Below the pieces are notes generated by a model. The model had not been told where the DNA came from, did no database searches, and worked only from the letters and a program-made list of their open reading frames with translations. The position numbers and the translations under genes are program-made. Positions 24,571 through 37,890 of a stretch of 64,000 nt of DNA are shown piece after piece (positions within the stretch are counted from its first letter, which is position 1; every line of letters starts with the position of its first letter). This DNA comes from Margaritifera margaritifera. Its lineage: Eukaryota > Mollusca > Bivalvia > Unionida > Margaritiferidae. Location of the stretch: the NCBI GenBank assembly GCA_029931535.1, contig JAQPZY010001695.1:6058501-6122500 (forward strand), given 5' to 3'.

Positions 24571-25074
24571 GAAGTAACACACAAAGAGATTCGCCAAAAA
24601 GACATCAATGAAGATATGCTTCTGAACCTTGTCTATAAGTGTTCTGGAAACGACTGAGTCATTTGAAGAAAAAAATTCGAATATGCTGTTTAAAAAGAAT
24701 TAGAAACAATTTCTTGAGTAGATATTTCTAAGAAACATATATCCTTTGTAATATACTGTACAAATGTATAAATAACGTTTGATCAACCAACGAAAAAAAG
24801 ATTCAAAATTTAAACTTGAATTTCGGATTGTAATACCGTTTTATTCTAGATGGTTTTGTGCAATCTTCACATTTCTGGTATTTTGCATTTCTTTTTTCCA
24901 TTTCATATATCAGCTTTTCTTTGTTGCATTTTTAACAGTTTGCAACCGAGTGTGTTTCAGATATTGATCTTATCTTATAGTTTAATTTCAATTATTACTA
25001 GATATCAAATGAAATTTATACACAAAATTATATTCAAAATCTGTATATCTACACAGTTAAATCTATACTTGATT
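24571..25074. other. AT-rich flank of the integrase relic
   Basis: No gene is recognised. Small + strand ORFs overlap at 24779-25137 but run antisense to the relic and are likely shadows. Confidence 0.4.
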
Positions 25075-26250
25075 TTACTTCATCCGTGTGGTGTAAAACT
25101 CCTTCAATATCAATTGATTTGGGTTAATTTGTTGTAACAGAAGGTTCCATGGATATGTTAAAATTCTGTATGGTAACACTTTTATCCAGTACGTTGTTGA
25201 CATGATTGATCTACCTTCTTTAAATGTCATCATTACTGCATGAATATGTATGTGACTTTGATTACCTTTTATTTTGTTCAAAATCTCATTGACAAGCTTG
25301 TAGTCTTTACATTGTATTTGTTTGTTCACCTTTTATGAGATGTAACTTGAATCAACTGCATATTTATCCATTTTTCACTTCTCGTAATTTCATTTATTAT
25401 CTTGCTTGAACATTGTCTACATTGTAGTCCCCTTATCACGATTTTCATGTGTACCATTTTATTGTTTACAAGTAATTTTTTCTGGTGTACTTTCTTTTTT
25501 CCCCTCTGGTATAGTGATCAACATAAATTCTCATGCCGTGTCTGTTTTAACTGCTTTTTTCCCTAACGCGTTCTTTTATTATTATTTTTTTCTCTATATA
25601 TCACGCATTCTAGAAACTCATTACATTTAAAAAATGCAATGTTTTCATGCTCTTTTATATCTGTACTCATCTTGAGTCATCCCCGAAAGAAAGGTGTCAT
25701 TTATTTAATTGGCATGCTATTTTCAGATTGTTCCTAACTGTAAGACGATTCATCATATTCTTTTCATTTCACAAGTTGATATATTTTAACGTTCATCCTT
25801 TTTGTCTTCAAAATCTGTTCATATTTATACGCCATCTTCTTTGTAGTATAGAGATAAATGTTCTTTTATAAAACATGCTCTCTATATCCTCTCTTTCAAG
25901 TCTCCTAGTTTGCAAAAAAACTGTTTTCCTTTTTCAAAGAAATCCTTAACGGTCCTGTTGTAAAACCCTTTTCCCTCATCAAACTGTATTCTTTTAGGTC
26001 TTCTCTCTTTGAAGATTTCGTTAAAAGAATCATCCATGTTATCTACTTTTTTTTGTTTTCACTTTCTCAGCCTAGACCTATTTTGAGAAGATAGCTCTTA
26101 CTGTCAAAATGTATTTGTATCCATTGTTGTTTATTTATTTCATATGCTGGTATGTCAACAGTGTCTGCCTGCCACTGGTCATTCACGTGACCAGCATAAA
26201 CTCTTTTGAAGGAAAAGTATCTTCTCGCTTGCTTGTATAATGTGCAAGCA
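25075..26250 (-). pseudogene. Polinton/Maverick-type integrase relic
   Basis: Read on the - strand, 26220-26130 gives VYAGHVNDQWQADTVDI and 26035-25915 gives a block containing KRIQFDEGKGFYNRTVK. Both fit the core of the retrovirus-like integrases encoded by Polinton/Maverick and adintovirus-type elements (first catalytic Asp in the WQAD-VD block, second in the Q-D-GK block). The region between them and the following ~500 bp are broken by stops and shifts, and the final Glu block cannot be read. The 84-codon ORF at 25329-25075 lies downstream in the same direction, without a recognised domain. The gene is not functional. Confidence 0.7.
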
Positions 26251-26341
26251 GATTATTCAGTTAACCATTTGTTCAATTCCGCGTATTTTATTTATTTGTC
26301 TACCTTTACGTTTGTTATCACAATTAAAGATGTCTTAAATT

Positions 26342-26614
26342 TTATTCTTTATCTTGCTCTGCAATGTCCACTTTATGTGAGGCTAGGCTGTCTCCTACGT
26401 CGATCATTTCAAACGGTATGAAAACATCCAGAGAATACGTTGTGCTTGATAAATTGTCTTTAGGTGTTATCAACAAGCCAACAGGACGACCGTCGAGAAA
26501 AAGTACTTCTATTTTCAGCAATATGCAACGTTTCTTCAATCCTATAAAACGTATGAACGATTTCAGCTCTATGTCAAGTTTTGCCATTCCTATAATTGAT
26601 TCTAAAACAGCCAC
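26342..26614 (-). CDS. Intact 90-codon ORF upstream of integrase relic
   Basis: This frame begins MAVLESIIGMAKLDIELKS and contains LDGRPVGLLITPKDN and YSLDVFIPFE. Its composition is protein-like (mixed charged and hydrophobic, not low-complexity), unlike neighbouring chance ORFs. It lies about 120 bp upstream of the integrase relic in the same direction and so probably belongs to the same Polinton-type element. I do not recognise the product. It could be an accessory ORF or an open fragment of a larger gene. Confidence 0.4.
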   Translation of the reverse strand: MAVLESIIGMAKLDIELKSFIRFIGLKKRCILLKIEVLFLDGRPVGLLITPKDNLSSTTYSLDVFIPFEMIDVGDSLASHKVDIAEQDKE

Positions 26615-26714
26615 TTCTTATACCGAGTCACAATGCGTTGTTTTAAATTGAACTTTGTTCTCCATAAATTCTATCTCTGATTTTGCTGAATCGTTTTAGA
26701 TTGGCTTTGTAACT

Positions 26715-27235
26715 TTTACGAGTGGATTGGACTATTACTACTCGTTAGACCTGTCATTATGATTTGTATCCTACACGAGTGGATCGGACTATTACTACTC
26801 GTTAGACCTGTCATTATGATTTGTATCCTACACGAGTGGATCGGGCTATTACTACTCGTTAGACCTGTCATTATGATTTGTATCCTACACGAGTGGATTG
26901 GACTATTACTACTCGTTAGACCTGTCATTATGATTTGTATCCTACACGAGTGGATCGGACTATTACTACTCGTTAGACCTGTCATTATGATTTGTATCCT
27001 ACACGAGTGGATCGGACTATTACTACTCGTTAGACCTGTCATTATGATTTGTATCCTACACGAGTGGATCGGGCTATTACTACTCGTTAGACCTGTCATT
27101 ATGATTTGTATCCTACACGAGTGGATCGGACTATTACTACTCGTTAGACCTGTCATTATGATTTGTATCCTACACGAATGGATTGGACTATTAATACTCG
27201 ATAGACCTGTCATTATGATTTGTATTCGTACTAGT
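26715..27235. repeat. 57-bp minisatellite, about 9 copies
   Basis: Units contain GGACTATTACTACTCGTTAG and CCTGTCATTATGATTTGTAT. Because 57 = 19 x 3, mirror ORFs of 167 and 184 codons appear on both strands; neither has gene context. Confidence 0.96.
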
Positions 27236-28185
27236 TGTCGTATTACATATACGAATGGTTGATGCAGCAAAAAGTACTACAATAAAATAAAGTCAACTGG
27301 CTAGAAATCTCTTGGTTTTAACTGCTATCATTTGTATGTTTGTTGTTTTAATACCACAATCAGGATAAATATTTAAGACATAAATGATTTTCATAATTAA
27401 CGTATGATTGTGGTCACCGGATTAAAGAATCAGACACTGAATTCTACTTACATTACTGATTGAATAGTTTTTGTCTTGTTTTGTTCGTTTTGAAAATAGA
27501 ACTGTCAAATTAATACTTTCCAGGTAAATCTTTTCAACATATACAATAATGCAATTAGTTTTTTTAAGAATCAAAATCTTGTTTCTGGAAAGCTATTGAA
27601 ATTTTCTGGAAACACTTTATCAATTCATATTATTATTATTATTATTATTAGTAGTAGTAGTAGTAGTAGTAGTCGTAGTGTTGTTGCTGTTGTTGTTGAA
27701 GCTATTTTAACCACAATTTACGAATTATGCAAACACCTTTATAGCCTTTTCAAAGTGTTACATTATAACATTATATTTACTTGTCAAATCAAGAATGGAT
27801 ACACAACAATTACTTCTGTGATTTTATTAATGACATCATCGGAAAAAATCTTATCTTTCAATCATTAGATTGTCATGAAATACGACCTTTGCAACGGTTT
27901 GAACCACAATAAATTTCCATACAAATTTACATGGAGACCATGGTTTGTTCATTTTGAAAATATCATCATAGCTATGACGCTATTGAATCTTACACAAATA
28001 TTTTTATCTCTGCACTGGTAAACCTTGGCTTTTTTTTTCGTGACACACCCATAGTAGATTGCGGGGACAGATGTAAAAATCTTCTTTGCTCTTATCACAT
28101 AATATAAATTGCAAGTTATTTAAACTTATGCAAAACTTTATTCAACAAACTGGCCGAAGTTTTCCTTTTCTTTTCTTTTTGGTAA
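27236..28185. other. Spacer with (ATT)n(AGT)n
   Basis: A compound trinucleotide repeat lies at about 27628-27700. A fragment near 27415-27450 resembles the ACCGGATAAAG...GACATTGAACTCT repeat of the 30-41 kb duplications. No gene is seen. Confidence 0.5.
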
Positions 28186-28186
28186 A

Positions 28187-28188
28187 GA

Positions 28189-28258
<70 letters not shown>
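28187..28258. repeat. (TC)n microsatellite
   Basis: About 35 TC dinucleotides. Confidence 0.95.
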
Positions 28259-28261
<3 letters not shown>

Positions 28262-28344
28262 AATATTTATAGCTTTATGATTTTAATTTTATGTTGTATG
28301 ATTTATATATATCTATATTTTAGCTGAATTCGCTTTCTTTCACA

Positions 28345-28525
28345 GACTCGCGACCAAAAACGTGCGGGTTAGAATCCTTTCATCGGATAAACCTGGGTCA
28401 GCTACGCCAGTGTATTCTTGGACAAGGCACTTTACTCCAGTAGCCTCGGCACTAAATAACCTATTTGTGTTGATGTGCCGTAAAACACCAAAATCAAACA
28501 AAACCAAAACAACCAACTTAAATTT
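28345..28525 (+). mobile_element. tRNA-derived SINE
   Basis: B-box-like GTGCGGGTTAGAATCC, CCTGGGTCAGCTACGCC, then CTTGGACAAGGCACTTTACT, ending GCCGTAAAACACCAAAATC and an A-rich tail. Same body family as 23160 and 23612. Confidence 0.8.
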
Positions 28526-29798
<1,273 letters not shown>

Positions 29799-29884
29799 GA
29801 TAAGGATATTTCCAAGGACTGTTAGGAATTAGAATACCTTAAAACTGACATAATGTCATGTTATTCTCACTCTTAGTTCTTTGA

Positions 29885-30320
29885 TTTATCTAAACATGCC
29901 TCTGGTGTGGGGGGTATGGGGGAGCAGGATGCATGTGTTGTTGCATTAGCTATATCCCGAAGTGCATGTAGCAATGAGCCGGCGAGCCATGTATTTATGA
30001 GCAGATATGGGTTTTCCGGGGTAATTGTACTCTAATTCTAATTTATAGTAGAGATATTAACAATTATGTTTGTCCTTACAGTCATTACCTCTACAGTATA
30101 TGTGGTCACTTTAAACTTTTTTACTTGGCCTTGACTTGCACCGATGAGGTGGAGCAACAACTTGAATCAACTTAGGTACAATCCACCCTTGTACCGGGGG
30201 GAGGGGGGGAACTTTAAGACGTACACGACGATATAATAACAATATAATGTAAAAACATTAAAAATAAATAACCACATATGCATAGCGGAGAGGTAAGGGC
30301 TTGTTGCAAATTAGTGCCCA
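29885..30320 (+). repeat. Segmental duplication block D, copy 1
   Basis: Shared with 34265-34810: GCATTAGCTATA-CC-GAAG, CAATGAGCCGGCG-GCCATGTA, TAATTCTAATTTATAG and GCATATGCATAGC-GAGAGGT. This copy lacks the MITE found in the other and so preserves the empty target site near 30173. Confidence 0.85.
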
Positions 30321-30949
30321 CCTCCCCAACCCCAGTTTGTGCAATACTGCTGAATTTGTTAGCGCATTGAATAATTTGTCAAATATGCAGACATAAATCA
30401 ATTGAAGAAAAGAATTATTTATTAATTTTTACGCTCTAACACCACTATCAAATGTGAAAATATCAGATATAAAGAATTCTTTCAGATCTTTTATATTTGC
30501 AAATATTAGATCACCGGATAAAGCGAAACGGACATTGAACTCTGCTGACATCAAATAATTGTCCGTCCTTTATTGTTTCTTTTCGTTGACTTTATATTTT
30601 CTTTCACATTACAGTTCTTAGGTGACAGAAGTCGTAATAACGTCACCTTACGTCCAATAACTTTCCAAGTTAACAATGTTACGACGCATTGAGTTCACAA
30701 GTGGCGTCATATTGACGTAATAATAACGTAATGAAGCTGCATAGTAAACGTTTATTACACCAAAGCAGACATCTTTAAAAGACAAAAAAACAAAAAAAAA
30801 AGACGACAAAACATTTAGATAAAGCGATAATGGATGGATTTGTAGCAAGCGATTGTTGAACCATCCGTTCAACAATCAATTCTAACAAATCCATCGGCTA
30901 TCGATCAAACTACATGTTTTCTTATTTCTTTTTTATTCAGTTTTTGACA

Positions 30950-31009
30950 ATATCTATCTGTCTATCTATCTATCTCGATTCAATTTTACCTATCGATCTC
31001 GATTCAATT

Positions 31010-31087
<78 letters not shown>

Positions 31088-31112
31088 CGATTTAATTTAT
31101 CTATCTACCTAT
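30950..31112. repeat. (TATC)n microsatellite within unit I
   Basis: The tetranucleotide tract directly precedes the GGCGGATCCAG junction. The same junction follows tetranucleotide tracts at 37240, 37888 and 40480. Confidence 0.93.
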
Positions 31113-32950
31113 CCATGGACGGATCCAGATTTTTCGTTGTTTAGAAGTGATTGGTTCATTTTGCTGAAAATAACTAACTTTTTCTGTTTGTCGCTGAAAA
31201 GTATTACCTTAACAGGAAAAGGACCTCGATTGAACCGCACGTACTCCGTCCAAATCCATTTCATTTGCATATCTATATATCTATCCTATAGTATCTTTCA
31301 CGTGGCGCTAACATTGCTCCCCGCCCCCCTCCCCCACCCCAGTTTGTGCAATTCTGCTGGATTTTTTTTTAGCGTATTGCAGAATTTGTCTAATATGCAG
31401 ACATAAATCAATTGAAGAAAATAATTATTATTAATTTTTAGGCTGTAACACCAGTGTCAATGTGAAAATATCAGATATAAAGAATTCTTTCAGATCTTTT
31501 GTATTTGCAAATATTAGATTATCAGATAAAGCGAAAAGGACATTGAACTCTGCCGACAGAAAAAAAAATTCCGTCCTTTATTTTTTCTTTTCTCTCATTT
31601 CTGAATCGATAGTAATAAACAGTTATCTTGACATTCGTGATAAAATTGTGAAGAATTAAATAAAATGTAATTTATTTCAAGTTAAGGATAAAGACCTAAG
31701 CGTGTTAACAGCTACTCAATTTTCGATTATAACAGGGCTTTTATACTGTTAATCATTTGTTATGCAATCCTAATATGTCTATCGCAATTTTTAAAACTTG
31801 GTAATTATTATTCATATCAAGCATAAGTAAATATAAAAAAATTGGCGATTTCATCGGTAATATTATAATTATTAGTTATATCTTGTATCAAATGAATAGC
31901 TACCGATCGTTTTCAAGTGATAACAGTTTATATAAGTGTATTGGAAAGAAATTAAATTAAAGAGTAACATTGAATGAAGAACGTTAAGAGATTTCCTACT
32001 ATTGGTTTATTTGAATACTGTCTTGATCTTTATTATGCTGTCATACTTTATCTTTTTGTTAAAAAAGTCAAGATATATACAAATGACAGCATTACTTATC
32101 TTAGGTCATACATTGGGTTATGATCAAGAATTGGTAATATGTACAAACTAGATTTGTTTGGTGTAACAATTGAAATAATTACTATGCCAACAAAGTTGAG
32201 AGCCTGTATTAAGTAATTCTTAACGCAGTGATAAATGGAAATAATTCTTACAGTCTTGAAATACTGCTTGATTGCACGCTCACTAAAAAGTTTGATAAAT
32301 TGAAGTACCCTTCGATCGATACAAGTGACAAGCTTATATTAAAGTTTTACAACCCTTCAAATATGTCTGGGCACATATATACCTGTTGACGTGCTGAGTT
32401 ACTTTCTCCTGGTCACTCTTAACGTGCGTATTTCTGCTGTAATCATGGAGTAATGAATGATTGGTATTGTTCATGGCAGATATAGCTGAATAACTTGTTC
32501 GTTTTTGTTGTTGTTGTTGTTTTATGTTGTTTGTTGTTGTTTTTTGTTTTTTTTACATTTTAAATTACATATACTATACTTACATAGAATTCAGAGACTT
32601 AATATTTTAAGAAAAAGGTAGAATAGACCAACAAAATGCCAGTATTGATTATGAACTGCAAAATCCCTGTTGTCTAAAATCTGTTAAGAGGAAAAAAATA
32701 TCACTACTCTGGAAAAAATAGTCGCCTATTATCTAGAAACACACTCTCTCGCTCTGGAAAACTAGGAAAAATTATTTTTCCTTGAAGCCGACAGAAATGA
32801 TTCTACAGTATCAATATTGACTTAATACACCAATATATTGTCAGTTTAATTCAATGGTAACATTAAATTGGATTAAAAGCGTGAAAAATATCAGCTCTTG
32901 TCTACCTGTGGACTGGGATGGACAGATTGTGTTGACGTGTTCAAAAATAA

Positions 32951-33330
32951 CGGATATATTTGTACATAATTGATATGATATGGATGTATTTGTACATGAT
33001 TGATATGATATGGATGTATTTGTACATAATTGATATGATATGGATATATTTGTACATAATTGATATGCTATGGATATATTTGTATATGATTGATATGATA
33101 TGGATGTATTTGTACATGATTGATATGATATGGATGTATTTGTACATGATTGATATGCTATGGATATATTTGTACATAATTGATATGCTATGCATATATT
33201 TGTATATGATTGATATGATATGGATATATTTGTACATGATTGATATGATATGGATGTATTTGTACATAATTGATATGATATGGATGTATTTGTACATGAT
33301 TGATATGCTATGGATATATTTGTATATGAT

Positions 33331-33391
<61 letters not shown>

Positions 33392-33490
33392 TGATTGATA
33401 TGCTACGGAAATAGTTGCATATGATGGATATGCCGGGGATATATTTGTATTCGATTGATATGCTACGGATATATCTGTATATGATTGATT
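32951..33490. repeat. 30-bp minisatellite, short allele (about 17 copies)
   Basis: Units read GATATATTTGTATATGATTG-ATATGCTATG with variants, interrupted by (TA)n at 33335-33388. It is flanked by GTTGACGTGTTCAAAAATAA and, about 20 bp downstream, GGCGTAATTCGTTGTTTCATCA, the same flanks as the long array at 42470-46013. Confidence 0.93.
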
Positions 33491-34264
33491 TTTATATTTA
33501 ATTTCACAGGCGTAATTCGTTGTTTCATCACGAGTGATAAATCTTTTCACCGCTCATCATCATCTTTTCAACGCAGTAACGTCTGGTCGTGGAACTGAAC
33601 TATAAAAGGGAAAAGATTTGATCAAGCTCAGCCTGAAACTTGATGCCATCGAAAGTTGCTTCTTGTTAACAACCTGAAACCGGTTAATGGGTGAAGCCTG
33701 ACATCTAACTGATTCGTGTAAAGTAGCCTACAGCTCAGTGCATCACCACATCAACGAACAGATTTTTTTTTCGTGCCTTGTTTGATACGGGTAGATAACT
33801 AAGCTCAACCTACCTGACCAATAACGGCTCCTGTGTAACATATGCCAAACTCGGGCTTTAACACAACGGTCGCTACCACTACATATGAGCAGCGATAGTC
33901 CCTGGTGTTAACTGTCCGAATTGAACAATTGACGAAAAATAAACATGGCTTATTCTTATCTCTCTATCCTAGTACTCTTCCATCAATTTTTAATATATCT
34001 GTTTGCTTTTACTCAACAACCTTTTTGGTGCAGCTAAATATTCAATATATAATTAAAGTATTACAAGAGAAAAAGATCCTTCGTTTGGAAATTTAAATGA
34101 TAACACAAAGTCGAGAAATCGATGCTCTTTTGTAAAGTTTTATGACTTTCAATAAGTCCTCTCGCTTTACTTGGCAGATTTAAAGCAGGATTGTTCATAC
34201 TTAACACTTCAAAGCGGCATGATATTTTAAAAGGTCAAGTTAAAAAGATAAGAAAATAAACGTC

Positions 34265-34810
34265 CTTTTTATCTACCTACTGGGGGAGGGGTGCAGGGAT
34301 GGGCAGGAATCATGTATCGGTGCATTAGCTATACCCGGAAGTTCGTGTATCAATGAGCCGGCGGGCCATGTACTTATGCTGATAGGGGTTGGGTAATTTT
34401 ACTATAATTCTAATTTATAGTGAGATTAAAAAGTATTCTTGAATTAACTTAGGTAAAACCAGTGGCTGCGCGAGGGCGGGGGGGGGGGGGGGGGCAATTT
34501 GCATCCGGGCGCCGTCGAGAGCTTTTTTTTGTTCCCACCCACCCCACCTAAGCCCCCGATTTCAGGGCGGGGGGTTGGGGGCTGGCAACTGACATAAAAA
34601 CTGTTCTCTGTGGAAAAGTAGGGGCGCCACTAAAGAACATTGCCGCCGGGCGCCTCAAACCCTCGCGTCGCCACTGGGTAAAACCCACCGTTGTACAGGG
34701 GGAAAAACTGTAAGACATACACGACGATACAATAACACTATAATGTAAAAGAATTTAAAAGAAATAACCGCATATGCATAGCTGAGAGGTAAGGGCGTTT
34801 TGCAAATTAA
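34265..34810 (+). repeat. Segmental duplication block D, copy 2
   Basis: Paralogue of 29885-30320, interrupted by the MITE at 34460-34676. Confidence 0.85.
34460..34676. mobile_element. hAT-type MITE with perfect 8-bp TSD
   Basis: This 217-bp insertion starts CAGTGGCTGCGCGAGGG and ends CCCTCGCGTCGCCACTG, with near-perfect terminal inverted repeats. It is flanked by GGTAAAAC at 34452-34459 and 34677-34684. The sister copy near 30173 has the uninterrupted site (CTTAGGTACAATCCACC). Long G tracts occur near the left end. Related to the truncated copy at 4391. Confidence 0.95.
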
Positions 34811-34855
34811 TGCATGCTAACGAAGGAGCTAAAGAAGTATATAGATTGTCCTGGC

Positions 34856-34890
<35 letters not shown>

Positions 34891-34995
34891 GAAGAAGAAG
34901 ATGATGAGGAGGAGGAGTAGAAGGAGAAGGAGGAGTATGTGATGAGGAGAAGATTAAGAACAAGAAGATGATCATGAAGAAAGAAAAAAGAATAA
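34856..34995. repeat. (TAA)n(GAA/GGA)n purine-rich tract
   Basis: (TAA)n passes into a ~100-bp almost pure purine stretch with GAAGAAGATGATGAGGAGG. Such tracts can adopt triplex DNA. The Ser/Tyr-rich - strand ORF is a repeat product. Confidence 0.85.
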
Positions 34996-35486
34996 GAAGA
35001 CACCGAGTTATATTTTGTAATGAATCAGAATTTAAAAGTAAATTGTTTCCAGAATGAATTCTTTCCCGTAGGTCAAAACTTTGGATTTATTAAAAATAAC
35101 AATCCACCGTATCTTTATAGTGACCCTTGATTACGATATCCGTAAATTATTGCCATAAAAAGGCAAGAAAAGTAATTAGCAAATAACTGATAGTTCGAGT
35201 ACATCTTTGTCAGATAGCGATTCATTACAAGATGACGTTGAAACTTCAGTCCATCATCCACCCACCAATAATTCCATCATCCACCCATTCATCCATCGAC
35301 ATATCTCTCTGTCTGTATGTCTGTCTGTCTATGGATGGTTAAAATATATGTATTAAGGATGAGCGCTGGTGAAATGTTGAAGTACTTAAATTTAAAAAAA
35401 TGATTTTGTTTTACATAGTTAATGGTCCAAGCAATCGGTAACCACAATGCAAAATGTATAGGTCAAAGTGCATTTTCTACCGCTAC

Positions 35487-35970
35487 ACTTACTGAAATAT
35501 ATATCCCCATGTAATGGTCATTACATAATAATTACAATTTTGTCCCAAGCCTTACCTAAAGATATATATCCATGTATGGTCATTAGATAATAATTACCTA
35601 AATATATCCTCATGTAATGGTCATTAGATAATAATTACAAGTTTGTACCAAGCCTTACCTAAATATATCCTCATCTAATGGTCATTAGATAATAATTACA
35701 AGTTTGTACCAAGCCTTACCTAAATATATATCCCCATGTAGTGTTTTTTAGATAATAATTACAATTTTTTTACCAAGCCTTACCTAAATAGATATCGCCA
35801 TGTAATGGTCATTAGATAATAATTACAAGTTTGTACCAAGCCTTACCTAAAGATATATATCCATGTATGGTCATTAGATAATAATTACAAGTTTGTACCA
35901 AACCTTACCTAAACAGATATCCCCATGTAATGGTCATTAGATAATAATTACAAGTTTGTACCAAGCCTAC
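35487..35970. repeat. ~61-bp minisatellite, about 8 copies
   Basis: Units share AATGGTCATTAGATAATAAT, TACAAGTTTGTACCAAGCCT and a variable ATATATCC-CATGT segment. Confidence 0.93.
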
Positions 35971-35974
35971 CGAG

Positions 35975-36420
35975 TGTTGAGATCAAATCGCATCATGCGA
36001 CGCAGAAAACTAAAATTTACTAGTTCATAACACCAGAAAAAACTACTTCTGTATTCTTGCGCCGTTCTAGTGTTCTTTGACAATATTTGTAAAGAATGGC
36101 ATGAATATAGTTCTGTTATTATTTCTTGACATTCATTATTTTTTGTTATAACTATTTGCAATTCTAGGAATTGCACTTACTTTTTACAGGATTCCTGAAG
36201 TGATGAAACATGAAAATCGATTACACACTATGCATAAACGGCCTTCGCTAGACCATGGCCGTTCGCTAGACCATGGCCGTTAGCTAGACCATGGCCGTTC
36301 GCTAGACCATGGCCGTTCGCTAGACCATGGCCGTTCATGAAGTGTGTAGTTGGTCTTTAAACTTGATGACTAAATGAATCATGCAAATATACAGTTCAGT
36401 TATTAAGAATAGTATTGTAA
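35975..36420 (+). mobile_element. Foldback/MITE-like repeat with amplified loop, copy 1
   Basis: Aligns with 49870-50165: CGCATCATG-GACGCAGAAA, AC-CCAGAAA-GACTACTT, ACAGGATTC, then a hairpin whose arms include AATCGATTACACACTATGCAT and ATGAAGTGTGTAGTTGGTCTTT. In this copy the loop has become five 18-bp units (CGCTAGACCATGGCCGTT) at about 36245-36335; the other copy has an unamplified loop. Confidence 0.75.
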
Positions 36421-36654
36421 ACAGTCCCTTGTAACTAAAATGACCATAAAATAACAACTGAATAAGTATTTTAAAATTCATCACATTTGCACGCATTGAA
36501 AATAATTGATTCGATTTATCAGGTGTATCGAGAAAAGTATTTGTTGGTGAGTGATTTTTTTTTCTTTCACTATGATACGATTAGTTAACTCACATGGAAT
36601 GCCGATATATACCAATTTTCGGCAGGTTGCAAATCGCTAACGTTTCCCAGGGCG

Positions 36655-37083
36655 TCGTATTTTTTTTCGTTGACTTTATATTTTCTTTCACATTACAGTT
36701 CTTGCCAATAATAAAAATATATAAACATGTATAAACATATTTTGTTTAAATATACATTAGGTGACAGAAGTCGTAATCACCTTACGTCCAATAACTTTCC
36801 AAGTTAACAATGCTAAGACACACTGAGTTCACAAGTGGCGTCATATCGACGTAGTAATAACGTAATGAAGCTGCATGGTAAACGTTTATTACACCAAAGC
36901 AGACATCTTTAAAAGAAAAAAAAAAAGAAAAAGAAGACGACAAAACATTTAGATAAAGCGATAATGGATGGATTTGTAGCAAGCGATTGTTGAACCATCC
37001 GTTCAACAATCAATTCCTACAAATCCATCCGCTATCGATCAATCTACATGTTTTCTTATTTCTTTTTTATTCAGTTTTTGACA

Positions 37084-37114
<31 letters not shown>

Positions 37115-37625
37115 TGTATGTATGTATGTATGTATGTATGTATGTATGTATGTATCTATCTATCTATCTCGATTCAATTTTATCTATCTATCTATCTATC
37201 TATCTCGATTCAATTTTATCTATCTATCTATCCATGGGCGGATCCAGATGTTTCGTTGTTTAGAAGTGATTGGTTCGTTTTACTCAAAATAACTAACTTT
37301 TTCTGTTTCTCGCTGAAAAGTATTACCTTAACAGGAAAAGGACCTCGATTAAACCGCACGAACGTCCTCTAAATCCGCTTCATCTACATATCTATATATC
37401 TATCCTATGGTATATTTCACGTGGCGCTGACATTGCTCCCCGACCCCCTCCACCACCCAGTTTGTGCAATTCTGTTGGATTTGTTAGCGCATTGAATAAT
37501 TTGTCAAATATGCAGACATAAATCAATTGAAGAAAATAATTATTTATTAATTTTTACGCTGTAACACCACTGTCAATGTGAAAATATCAGATATAAAGAA
37601 TCCTTTCAGATGTTTTGTATTTGCA
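36655..37625 (+). repeat. Segmental duplication unit II (partial)
   Basis: Carries the GTTGACTTTATATTTTCTTTC, GTGACAGAAGTCGTAATCAC, TAAAGCGATAATGGATGG, GGCGGATCCAG and CTGTAACACCACTGTCAATG blocks in unit I order, ending abruptly in a (TA)n tract at 37630. It has a (TATG)n(TATC)n tract at 37085-37170. Confidence 0.85.
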
Positions 37626-37629
<4 letters not shown>

Positions 37630-37682
<53 letters not shown>

Positions 37683-37708
37683 CATATATTCATTGTACCT
37701 CTAACTAC

Positions 37709-37739
<31 letters not shown>

Positions 37740-37784
37740 CCTACCTACCTACCTACCTACCTACCTACCTACCTACCTACCTAC

Positions 37785-37847
<63 letters not shown>

Positions 37848-37890
37848 CCTACTTATCTATCTTTCTATCTATCTATCTATCTATCCAGGG
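37630..37890. repeat. (TA)n and (TATC/TACC)n microsatellites
   Basis: (TA)n at 37630-37680, then a mixed TATC/TACC array at 37705-37885 leading into GGGGCGGATCCAG. Confidence 0.95.

Larger units (their letters stand above)
30300..34260 (+). repeat. Segmental duplication unit I
   Basis: A ~4-kb mosaic of blocks repeated later: GTGACAGAAGTCGTAAT... (30625), GATAAAGCGATAATGGATGG (30822), a (TATC)n tract (30950-31090), GCGGATCCAGATTTTTCG (31119), CTGTAACACCAGTGTCAATG (31443), TCGATAGTAATAAACAGTTA (31605) and the 30-bp minisatellite with its 3' flank (32951-34260). Related units are at 36655-37625, 37690-39560 and 40440-47755. No gene is supported; the mirrored 75-codon - strand ORFs at 30648-30875 and 36782-37009 are duplicates of one non-coding stretch. 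Confidence 0.85.

Noticed and set aside
26716..27270. Mirror ORFs of 184 and 167 codons on both strands
   Set aside because: They are frames through the 57-bp minisatellite.
30648..37009. Conserved 75-codon - strand ORFs at 30648-30875 and 36782-37009
   Set aside because: They are conserved because the segment is duplicated; the third copy is broken and poly-A/poly-T tracts supply much of the peptide.
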